A stretch of DNA of 11,917 nucleotides, taken from an uncultured Coriobacteriaceae bacterium (lineage in GTDB: Bacteria > Actinomycetota > Coriobacteriia > Coriobacteriales > Eggerthellaceae). A program made the position numbers and the translations under genes. The stretch's first letter is position 1. Every line of letters starts with the position of its first letter. Below, in pieces: positions 6,622-11,917 of this stretch. The DNA lies in contig URQU01000050.1 in the NCBI GenBank assembly GCA_900550055.1, forward strand, positions 1 through 11,917, read 5' to 3'. The notes beneath the pieces were generated by a model. That model was not told where the DNA came from. It made no database searches and worked only from the letters and a program-made list of their open reading frames with translations.

Positions 6622-6650
6622 ATTGTACCCTGTTTCGCCAGGTCATGCAA
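6622..6650 (-). promoter_or_regulatory. Distal promoter of the rpsL operon
   Basis: On the - strand TTGCAT (6650-6645), 17 bp, then TACAAT (6627-6622, five of six to the consensus). It lies 58 bp upstream of the proximal promoter, so the operon probably has two tandem start points. Confidence 0.5.
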
Positions 6651-6860
6651 CGTTTTGATGATCTGCGATGCACGTTTTGCACACAATTTCGCGCAAAGTT
6701 GTTGCAAAAGTTTCGAAACGGTGCGGGGTCCTCATCGGCATGGTCGTCGCGCATCTCTGCACGCCCCGCAACGGGGGTGAAACCGACGTTTCAAGAACGC
6801 CGGCGGCGCCTCCCTGGGCCCTTCCCGTTCGGCGAAACCGCTCACGACGCGGCAAATCGG
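6651..6860. other. Gene-free stretch between the peptidase gene and the rpsL promoters
   Basis: With the promoter and leader region it makes a 422-base gap (6439-6860). I see no gene. Two small dyads are present: CCCCG-CAA-CGGGG (6764-6776) and TGAAAC-CGAC-GTTTCA (6778-6793). Neither has a T run. They lie 70-100 bases past the stop of the 6861-7973 gene and could slow or end its transcription, but no standard terminator is visible. Confidence 0.4.
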
Positions 6861-7973
6861 CTATTCGCGAGCCTCGAGCACGAGCTGCTCGACTAGGCGC
6901 GCGCAGCCATTCAAATCGTCCACGGTGATGCATTCATCGCAGGAGTGGTAGTTGGCCATGCCGGTTGAAAGCGTGATCGCCGAGACGCCGCGCCCCGCCA
7001 GGATATTGGCATCCGCGCCTCCGCCGGATGAGGCCAGGCGGGGGGAAAGCCCCGCGGCGCGGGCCGCGCGCATGGCGCCTTCGACCACCGGATGGCCAGG
7101 GGCATAGGAGATGGGCAGGTAGTCGGTGCGCCACTCGATATCCACGCTGCCGCCGGCCTGCGCCGCGGCCGCGCGCATGGCCTCGTCCATGGAGCCGCGT
7201 TCGGCGCGGGCGCGCTCGAGGGAGGTTGAACGGCATTCGCCCGACAGCCAACAGGTGCCGGGCACCACGTTCGTGGCCCCGTCGCACTCGATGACCCCTA
7301 CGTTGGACGTGGTATGCGCGGAAATGCGCCCCAAGGGCATATGGCAGACCGCCTGGGCCGCCATGGCAAGCGCCGAGATGCCGCGCTCGGGCTCTACGCC
7401 GGCGTGCGCGGATTTTCCGCGGAAGGTCGCGGTGAACGTGCAGTGGCACGGCGCCTGATTGATGATGGTGCCCGGATCGCCGTCGGCATCGAGCACGTAG
7501 CAGGGCGTTCCATCCGGAAGGAACGACGTATCGAGCGCGCCGGCGCCGAGCAGGTGCATCTCCTCGCACGTGGTCAAGATCACATGCACATCGGGAAGCG
7601 CCTCCGCCGCTTCGATGAGGCTGCGCAGCCCCTCGAAGATTGCCGCCATGCCCGCCTTGTCGTCAGCCGACAGGATGGTATCGCCCACGCTGCGGATCAC
7701 GCCGCCTTCCACCACGGGCTCGATGCCGCTGCACGGACGCACGGTGTCCATATGCCCGCATAGCGCCACGGCGCCGGGCGCGTTGCCGGCTCGGAACGCG
7801 ATCAGATTGCCCGTATCGGAGCCGGTCTGGACCGCGGAATCATCGATCCGCACGGTAAACCCGAGGTCCTCCAGCTCGGCTTTGCAACGTTTCGCCATAG
7901 AGGCCTCATGGCGCGATGGGCTTTCGATGCGGGCAAGTTCGCAGAACAGTTCGAGCAGGCGGTCGGGCTTCAC
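6861..7973 (-). CDS. PepT-like M20 family zinc metallopeptidase
   Basis: The protein has 370 residues and is cytoplasmic, with no signal peptide. It is probably a co-catalytic two-zinc aminopeptidase acting on short peptides, like peptidase T. Motifs in order: GHMDTV with His74 and Asp76; SADDKAG with the bridging Asp at 104/105; TTCEE with Glu137 (general base) and Glu138; DADG with Asp162/164; SAHAG (188-192) opening the dimerisation insert to about residue 280; SSGGGADAN (315-323); and NYHSCDE with His343. All metal ligands are present. The start is GTG at 7973, preceded by a GGGGAG site. The closest family I can name is the PepT-like group of M20; true tripeptide specificity is not proven. 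Its upstream neighbour on the same strand is a small membrane protein, so a peptide or amino-acid role is possible. Confidence 0.88.
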   Translation of the reverse strand: MKPDRLLELFCELARIESPSRHEASMAKRCKAELEDLGFTVRIDDSAVQTGSDTGNLIAFRAGNAPGAVALCGHMDTVRPCSGIEPVVEGGVIRSVGDTILSADDKAGMAAIFEGLRSLIEAAEALPDVHVILTTCEEMHLLGAGALDTSFLPDGTPCYVLDADGDPGTIINQAPCHCTFTATFRGKSAHAGVEPERGISALAMAAQAVCHMPLGRISAHTTSNVGVIECDGATNVVPGTCWLSGECRSTSLERARAERGSMDEAMRAAAAQAGGSVDIEWRTDYLPISYAPGHPVVEGAMRAARAAGLSPRLASSGGGADANILAGRGVSAITLSTGMANYHSCDECITVDDLNGCARLVEQLVLEARE

Positions 7974-8015
7974 AGAGCTCCCCTCTCAATCGGGATGTCG
8001 GTTCGCCGGTATACG

Positions 8016-8043
8016 CGGAAAGCCGCACGCGAGCGGCTTTCCG
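8016..8043. other. Perfect 11-bp hairpin between the membrane protein and peptidase genes
   Basis: CGGAAAGCCGC (8016-8026) and GCGGCTTTCCG (8033-8043) form a perfect stem with a 6-base loop. No T run follows on either strand. It could end the membrane-protein transcript in the T-less manner suspected in high-GC bacteria, or lie in the leader of the peptidase mRNA about 42 bases before its start codon. Confidence 0.6.
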
Positions 8044-8061
8044 GCGAGTTGCATATAAATA

Positions 8062-8090
8062 GATATAGAATAGCGCCCGCGATAGCGCAA
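8062..8090 (-). promoter_or_regulatory. Possible promoter of the PepT-like gene
   Basis: On the - strand TTGCGC (8090-8085), 17 bp, TATATC (8067-8062), in an unusually AT-rich patch for this window (8050-8072). The match is only moderate. If used, the hairpin at 8016-8043 is in the 5' leader. Confidence 0.3.
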
Positions 8091-8133
8091 GGAATGCTTG
8101 AAACGACCATGCAGATGCGGACGACGGCACCCG

Positions 8134-8463
8134 TTAGCGAGCGGCACGCGCTTGCGCCATAGCGTCTTGCGCATCCTCCTCTTTGCGCAGACGATCGCGC
8201 TCGCGGTCTATGGCGCGATTGCGGAAGTACACGACCCAGTTGGCGGCGATGCAGACGACGTTGATGAAGTACACGGCAAGCACCCAGTTGATGGTGCCGG
8301 ACACGAACTTCGCCGCGATGCCGGCAAAGTAGCCGAGCGTGATCAGCAGGATGAACTGCCAGCTGGTTCCCGCTGCCGTACGGGCCTTGAAGTTCTTGTA
8401 CGCGTTCATGGGCCACGAAAGCCCGAAGCAAATGAGCATGATCGCCTCAAGCGCCTCTGCCAT
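8134..8463 (-). CDS. Small PQ-loop / SemiSWEET-like membrane protein
   Basis: I place the start at the ATG at 8463, giving 109 residues. The site AAGGGAG has nine bases of spacing to it but touches the alternative ATG at 8472, and the frame is open further upstream. Three hydrophobic segments are visible at about 4-20, 34-53 and 58-80, then a charged tail rich in Arg, Glu and Asp. Segment 1 contains CFGLSWPMNAYKNFKARTA, which resembles the Pro-containing first helix and following basic loop of PQ-loop proteins. A size near 100 residues with three helices fits bacterial SemiSWEET proteins, which work as dimers to move small solutes. No substrate can be deduced. It diverges from a LysR gene, which may control it. 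Confidence 0.65.
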   Translation of the reverse strand: MAEALEAIMLICFGLSWPMNAYKNFKARTAAGTSWQFILLITLGYFAGIAAKFVSGTINWVLAVYFINVVCIAANWVVYFRNRAIDRERDRLRKEEDAQDAMAQARAAR

Positions 8464-8611
8464 TTCCGTCATCTCCCTTGGTGGTATTCTGCAGGTTCGC
8501 CGTAGGCGCACGCCCCGGCGATTCGCTATGGTAAAACTGTCTACGTTATAGGTTAAGCGTTTTCCATAATCTGCGCGTTATCGTCACATTGAGCCGGAAA
8601 CGGAGGTTGGC
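8464..8611. promoter_or_regulatory. Divergent intergenic region between the membrane protein and LysR genes
   Basis: This 148-base region must contain the promoters of both neighbours. The AT-rich core is 8525-8582. Candidate -10 boxes are TATAAC on the - strand (8551-8546) and CATAAT on the + strand (8565-8570), but neither has a good -35 box. LysR regulators usually bind such divergent regions at T-N11-A sites. I cannot single out one convincing site. Confidence 0.35.
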
Positions 8612-9487
8612 ATGGAGCTGTTGCAGCTGCGTTATTTTCACGAGGTGGCGCAAACCCAGCATATGACGAACTCTGCCAAGCGCCTTGGCGTTGCGCAGCC
8701 GGCGCTGACGCAGGCCATCCGCCGCCTTGAGGGCGAGCTGGATGCGAAGCTGTTCGAGCGCGTCGGTCGCAACATACGGCTGACTCCCTGCGGCGAGGCG
8801 CTCGAAGACAAGGTGGCACCGCTGCTTGCCGCGTTCGACGAGATACCCAGCGCCATCGCGCAGGCGAAGGGCCAGGAGCGCAACACGGTGCGCATCGACG
8901 TCGAGGCCGCCACGACCATGACCGTCGACGCCATCGCGGCGTTTCGCGCAACGGTTCCGCAGGCAGCGTTCGTCATCAACCAGGCCAACAGCGAGGCTCG
9001 CTGGGACGTGCGTGTTCGCACGGAAGCGCACGGAGGCGCAGCAATGCCGGATGCGCGCACGTCCGAGGTGTTCCGTGAGCGCATATGCCTGGCCGTTCCC
9101 AAGGCGCAGGCGAACGGCGAGCCGATTCGCCTGGCGGACTTCGCCGGCGCGCCGTTCGTGTGCTTGGCGGGAACGCGCGGATTCCGCGGCGTGTGCGACG
9201 AGCTGTGCCTGAAGACAGGGTTCGCGCCGAACGTGGTGTTCGAGTCCGATAGCCCCGACGTGGTCCGCAAATTCATCGCGCTCGGCCTTGGCGTGGGGTT
9301 TTGGCCTGAGCGCAGCTGGGGCGCGCTGGAAGGGTCGGAGGTGGTGCTGGCACCCATCGCGGATGCAGGGTTCGAACGCGATATCGTGGTGGAGACGGCC
9401 AAGCACCCGCTCGGCCAGAAAGCCGCCGAGTTCCACGCGTTCCTGCTGGAGTTCATAAGGCGGCAGATGGGCGGAGTGGACGCATAA
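8612..9487 (+). CDS. LysR-family transcriptional regulator
   Basis: The protein has 291 residues, in the usual range. Residues 1-60 are the winged helix-turn-helix: LLQLRYFHEVAQTQHMTNSA, then KRLGVAQPALTQAIRRLEGE, then LFERVGRNIRLTPCGEAL. About 91-285 is the periplasmic-binding-protein-like effector domain, with ICLAVPKAQ, FVCLAGTRGFRG, the segment SPDVVRKFIALGLGVGFWP typical of the second subdomain, and PLGQKAAEFHAFLLEF at the end. The first subdomain looks somewhat short in the region around 120-150. The start is fixed by GGAGG (8602-8606) five bases before the ATG. It diverges from the PQ-loop protein gene and so may regulate it, and its own expression. The effector is unknown. Confidence 0.93.
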   Translation: MELLQLRYFHEVAQTQHMTNSAKRLGVAQPALTQAIRRLEGELDAKLFERVGRNIRLTPCGEALEDKVAPLLAAFDEIPSAIAQAKGQERNTVRIDVEAATTMTVDAIAAFRATVPQAAFVINQANSEARWDVRVRTEAHGGAAMPDARTSEVFRERICLAVPKAQANGEPIRLADFAGAPFVCLAGTRGFRGVCDELCLKTGFAPNVVFESDSPDVVRKFIALGLGVGFWPERSWGALEGSEVVLAPIADAGFERDIVVETAKHPLGQKAAEFHAFLLEFIRRQMGGVDA

Positions 9488-9627
9488 GCGGCGTATCGGG
9501 CCTAGCGAGCGGAAACCGGGCACCCGGGACCGGGATGCGCGGCAAAATGGGGACAGCCGGCAGGCGAAGGCCGAGCGAGACGAAACATGACAGATAACGC
9601 TACGTCCCCGAAACGTCCGGAAACGAG

Positions 9628-9661
9628 AGGAAGCCCTCGCGGGGTTGCGCGGGGGCTTCCT
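9628..9661. terminator. Terminator after ppaC, possibly bidirectional
   Basis: AGGAAGCCC (9628-9636) pairs perfectly with GGGCTTCCT (9653-9661) across a GC-rich 16-base loop that can pair further. It lies 27 bases beyond the ppaC stop on the - strand, followed there by TCTCGTTT. On the + strand it ends in TTAT, 140 bases after the LysR gene, and may serve that gene too. The 140 bases before it show no gene. Confidence 0.7.
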
Positions 9662-9688
9662 TATGCGATGACGTTTGCTATCGCGAGG

Positions 9689-10627
9689 TTACAGCGCCAG
9701 GATGGGTGCGGCCACCTGCTTCTTGCGGGAAAGCACGCCGGGCATCCAGACGGACTTGCCGGTGCAGTCGATGTCGAAGGCGCGGTTGACGAAGTCGGTG
9801 TCGCCCTCGCAGATGAACTGGCTGCCCTCGGCAAGGATGTCGGTGGCGAAGAACAACACGAACTGGTAGCCCTTGTCCGCGACCAGGCCCTTGATGGCCT
9901 CGCGGATCTCGGCCTCGCGGCCGAGCACGGCCTGCAGGTCGACCGTTTCGTACTGGCCGATGTAGACCTTGTTGCCGTTGGACAGCTCGAACTCCTTGGC
10001 GTCGGCGTTGACCAGCTTGTCGACGGGCAGATCGGCGGGGTTGGAGCGGCACTTGAAGATGGACATGCCGTACTCGACCGGGTCGACGCCCACGGCAGCG
10101 GCCGTGCGGGCGATGATGTCGCGATCGAAATCGGTGGTGGTGGGCGACTTCATGATGACGGTGTCGGTGAGCATGGCGCCGAGCAGCAGCGCGGCGATGC
10201 CGCGCGGCAGCTCCACGCCCTCGATCTCGAACTCGCGCGCCACGATGGCGGCGGTGGAGCCCACGGGCTTGGCGTTGAAGCGCAGCGGCTGCGCGGTGAC
10301 CAGGCCGCCCAGGCGGTGATGGTCGACGATCTCGACGATCTCGGCGGCGTCAAGGCCATCGGCGGACTGCAGGGCCTCGTTGTGGTCGACGAGGATGACC
10401 TGCTGGCCCTCGGAAAGGGACTCGATCAGACGCGGCGCCTCGATGCCGTTCTCGCCCAAGATCCACTCGGTCTCCGGCGGAAGGCCGCCCAGACGGCACG
10501 CCTCGTAGACGGCGTCGGAACCGGCGCGCTTGGCCAGCTCGTTTTTCAGGTACGCATAGCCAACAGCTGCGCTGATGGCATCGTTGTCGGGGTTCTTGTG
10601 ACCGAACACCAGGATGGGTGCCGCCAT
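9689..10627 (-). CDS. ppaC: Manganese-dependent inorganic pyrophosphatase (family II, DHH superfamily)
   Basis: It hydrolyses pyrophosphate to two phosphates, pulling biosynthetic reactions forward in the cytosol. The 312 residues match the family length of about 310. The DHH domain shows GHKNPDND (His10, Asp14, Asp16), VDHNE (Asp81) and VDHHRLGG (Asp102, His103, His104), which hold the Mn ions. The C-terminal DHHA2 domain ends with the substrate-binding SRKKQV (300-305). There is no CBS-domain insert, so it should not be nucleotide-regulated. The start has AAGGAG with seven bases of spacing. It is a single-gene unit with its own promoter and terminator. Confidence 0.96.
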   Translation of the reverse strand: MAAPILVFGHKNPDNDAISAAVGYAYLKNELAKRAGSDAVYEACRLGGLPPETEWILGENGIEAPRLIESLSEGQQVILVDHNEALQSADGLDAAEIVEIVDHHRLGGLVTAQPLRFNAKPVGSTAAIVAREFEIEGVELPRGIAALLLGAMLTDTVIMKSPTTTDFDRDIIARTAAAVGVDPVEYGMSIFKCRSNPADLPVDKLVNADAKEFELSNGNKVYIGQYETVDLQAVLGREAEIREAIKGLVADKGYQFVLFFATDILAEGSQFICEGDTDFVNRAFDIDCTGKSVWMPGVLSRKKQVAAPILAL

Positions 10628-10645
10628 GTGATCGCTCCTTCGCTA

Positions 10646-10662
10646 GCCGGGTTACGCCCGGC
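10646..10662 (-). promoter_or_regulatory. Hairpin in the ppaC leader
   Basis: On the - strand GCCGGG-CGTAA-CCCGGC (10662-10646) forms a 6-bp GC stem. It ends about eight bases before the ribosome-binding site. There is no T run. It may affect ppaC translation; this is inference. Confidence 0.4.
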
Positions 10663-10719
10663 CTTCATCGTCCTACCCTATTCGACGCCGCATTCGCGAA
10701 CACGCGACGCCGACCAACT

Positions 10720-10748
10720 ATTATAACCTCGCTTGGCGCACATGCCCA
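10720..10748 (-). promoter_or_regulatory. Promoter of ppaC
   Basis: On the - strand TGGGCA (10748-10743), 17 bp, then a perfect -10 box TATAAT (10725-10720). The start point would be near 10713, giving a leader of about 85 bases. Confidence 0.6.
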
Positions 10749-11176
10749 AAACCCTAGCGAACAGCCACGAACCAGGCGCGAACGGGAGACGGGCACAGCG
10801 TTCTAGCGCAGCATCCGCCGCCATGCGGCGCAAGCAGGAGTCGAAGGACGACGCAAGGTCCGTCCGCCGTCCGTTACAGTCAGAGATAAGCCGCCGATGA
10901 ACTTCGGTGGCGAGTATTCGCCACATGGCCTACAGTTCGGCCAAGCCGCGAGGGACCGCCGATCGGGCATCCCCGGATGGCCCTCTGCCCCTGCCCCTCG
11001 AGGGCCCGGGGAGGTGTTGCCGCCGAGGACGCTCGCTGCTCCGAACGACTGACAGGAAGCCGCCGGGCCCGGAGACCACAGCCAGGTAATGCGGATGTCG
11101 AGGGCAGGGTTTCCGATCGGCCCACCGTCTGGAGGATGCCACCGTGGCACCCCCAGCGCACGCCAGGACAAAAACC
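10749..11176. other. Gene-free GC-rich region with many short hairpins
   Basis: This is part of the 1078-base gap 10628-11705. Open frames on both strands here have no recognisable protein, no good ribosome-binding site, and overlap one another. Short perfect dyads are present: CGCCGC-CAT-GCGGCG (10816-10830), GGCGA-GTAT-TCGCC (near 10910) and a GGGCCC-centred palindrome near 11000-11012. It does not match RNase P RNA, tmRNA or SRP RNA signatures that I could look for. It may be a decayed gene or plain spacer. Confidence 0.4.
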
Positions 11177-11310
11177 GGGCTCCGGAGCGTTAACCGAGCC
11201 GAGCATCGGACTTCGGAATGCTAACCTAGCCGAGCACCAAGTTCCCGTGGCATCATCCAAGCCGAGTACCAAATTCCCAGAGCAGTAGCCAAGCCGAGCA
11301 GCGAGTTCCC
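11177..11310. repeat. Degenerate tandem repeat, about 32-bp period, four copies plus a partial one
   Basis: The core (A)GCCGAGC/T occurs at 11198, 11229, 11261 and 11293, spaced 31, 32 and 32 bases. After the core comes a shared (C)AAGTTCCC-like segment, clearest in copies 2 to 4, and a GCAT/GCTAAC-like end. A partial copy precedes at 11177-11194. The period is not a multiple of three and there is no supported reading frame. Confidence 0.7.
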
Positions 11311-11509
11311 GCTGCGAAGAATCGTGAATTTTGTCCAGCCGTGGTCAAGACGAACGATTCTTCGCAGCCTCAAGGCCAAAACACGCGATTATTTGCGCTA
11401 CCGGAAAGCCCATACGCGAACAACCGGCAAAAACGTCCATTTCTCACTTCCGAGACCGCGAAAAACCGTCTGTTTTGACCGCCAGCGACCAAAAGCGACG
11501 GTTTTTCGC
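11311..11509. repeat. Cluster of six related units of about 24 bp forming two long hairpins
   Basis: The unit has the form GCGAA-A-A-CGT...TTTTG-CC. Plus copies are at 11313-11336, 11427-11451 (divergent) and 11458-11480. Minus copies are at 11343-11366, 11374-11397 and 11487-11509. The outer pairs face each other across exactly six bases (11337-11342 and 11481-11486). The first hairpin has a perfect 15-bp stem (11311-11325 with 11354-11368) extended by partial pairing; the second has a perfect 13-bp stem (11458-11470 with 11497-11509) plus five inner pairs. Copies in the same orientation lie about 31 bases apart (11366 to 11397; 11427 to 11458). Confidence 0.75.
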
Positions 11510-11614
11510 ATCGCGCACCCCCCAGGACGAGGGCGCGGCTCCGAGCTCGAAGGGCTTATGCAAACGACACGGAGCCAAGCACGGCTTCCTCTACATGTTG
11601 GAACCGTTAACCGT

Positions 11615-11654
11615 GCGTAAACCGCTACGCGCACCGACGGCAAGCCGCTATAGT
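11615..11654 (+). promoter_or_regulatory. Possible promoter and operator-like dyad before the serine dehydratase gene
   Basis: A -10-like box TATAGT lies at 11649-11654, about 50 bases before the start codon, with no good -35 box at the right distance. The dyad GCGTA-AACCGC-TACGC (11615-11630) lies over the expected -35 region, where an activator or repressor could bind. This is a weak call. Confidence 0.3.
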
Positions 11655-11705
11655 GTACGGAAACGGAAACGACCGCAGGAGGCGGCGACACGCAAAGGAG
11701 CGGGC

Positions 11706-11917
11706 ATGGAGACGATTGGGTTGACCGATATCATCGGGCCGGTGATGGTGGGGCCGTCGAGCAGCCACACCGCCGGCGCGCTGCGCATCGCGTACATGGC
11801 GCGCAAGCTGGCCGGAGCGCTGCCGGCGCACGTGGAGTTCCGCCTGCTCGGCAGCTTCGCGCATACCCTGACCGGCCACGGCACGGACAAGGCGCTCGTC
11901 GCCGGCATGCTCGGCTT
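11706..11917 (+). CDS. sdaAB: L-serine dehydratase, iron-sulfur-dependent, beta-type subunit (3' end outside window)
   Basis: It deaminates L-serine to pyruvate and ammonia using a 4Fe-4S cluster, a carbon and energy route in amino-acid fermenters. The visible 70 residues begin METIGLTDIIGPVMVGPSSS and continue HTAG. The GPVMVGPSSSHTAGA stretch is the hallmark serine-binding loop of this family, followed by ALRIAYMARKLAG. The AAAGGAG ribosome-binding site has five bases of spacing to the ATG. The window end decides the cut: a separate alpha subunit gene could follow (two-subunit form), or the frame could continue into a single-chain enzyme (sdaA type). The cluster cysteines would be in the missing part. 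Confidence 0.9.
   Translation, partial: METIGLTDIIGPVMVGPSSSHTAGALRIAYMARKLAGALPAHVEFRLLGSFAHTLTGHGTDKALVAGMLG

Noticed and set aside
6764..6793. Two small dyads after the PepT-like gene as an intrinsic terminator
   Set aside because: Stems are only 5-6 bp and there is no T run on either side; kept only as a note in the gap description.
8546..9523. Open frame of 325 codons on the - strand opposite the LysR gene
   Set aside because: Antisense shadow of a well-supported LysR gene; Arg/His/Ala-rich with no family features.
9587..10726. Open frame of 379 codons on the + strand opposite ppaC
   Set aside because: It runs through the terminator and then antisense to all of ppaC. No recognisable domain.
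10803..11272. Open frames of 122-130 codons on the - strand in the right-hand gap
   Set aside because: They overlap in different frames, have no ribosome-binding site or domain, and one runs into the tandem repeat.
11458..11509. Hairpin as a standard rho-independent terminator
   Set aside because: The T run is inside the stem and is not followed by free T residues, and there is no gene ending upstream on the + strand.

Overview
The window is high-GC bacterial chromosome. Its mix of genes (a str/S10 ribosomal cluster without tuf, a secreted molybdenum oxidoreductase with a small Cys-rich neighbour, a family II Mn pyrophosphatase, a bacterial-type Fe-S serine dehydratase) and its Actinobacteria-like codon use suggest a gut member of the Coriobacteriia, probably Eggerthellaceae (Eggerthella/Gordonibacter/Adlercreutzia-like). 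That placement is inference from gene content and style, not a database match.

Left edge (1-970, + strand): the 3' end of a sulfite-oxidase-family molybdenum enzyme, then a small secreted protein with six cysteines, closed by a clear rho-independent terminator. Positions 1009-1209 hold a five-copy 25-bp repeat array. Three copies point right and two point left, the period is 41 bp, and the inner four copies are exactly mirror-symmetric.

Centre (1354-6650, - strand): a translation operon transcribed right to left from two tandem sigma-70-like promoters: rpsL (TTG start), rpsG, fusA, rpsJ, rplC, rplD, rplW. It is a fused str plus S10 operon. There is no tuf after fusA, and it stops at a strong terminator directly after rplW instead of running on into rplB.

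Right of centre (6861-9487): a PepT-like M20 metallopeptidase and a small PQ-loop/SemiSWEET-like membrane protein on the - strand, with a LysR regulator diverging on the + strand. A peptide or amino-acid related regulated locus is plausible but unproven. Then comes ppaC (9689-10627, -), the manganese-dependent pyrophosphatase, with its own terminator and a promoter with a perfect -10 box.

Right edge: about 1.1 kb without a convincing gene (10628-11705). It contains a degenerate 32-bp tandem repeat and a cluster of six related units of about 24 bp in alternating orientation that would form two long hairpins. The window ends in the first 70 codons of an iron-sulfur L-serine dehydratase beta-type subunit.

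Most genes are ordinary housekeeping genes. The parts that deserve attention are the two palindromic repeat clusters, the early end of the S10 operon, and the Cys-rich partner of the molybdenum enzyme.
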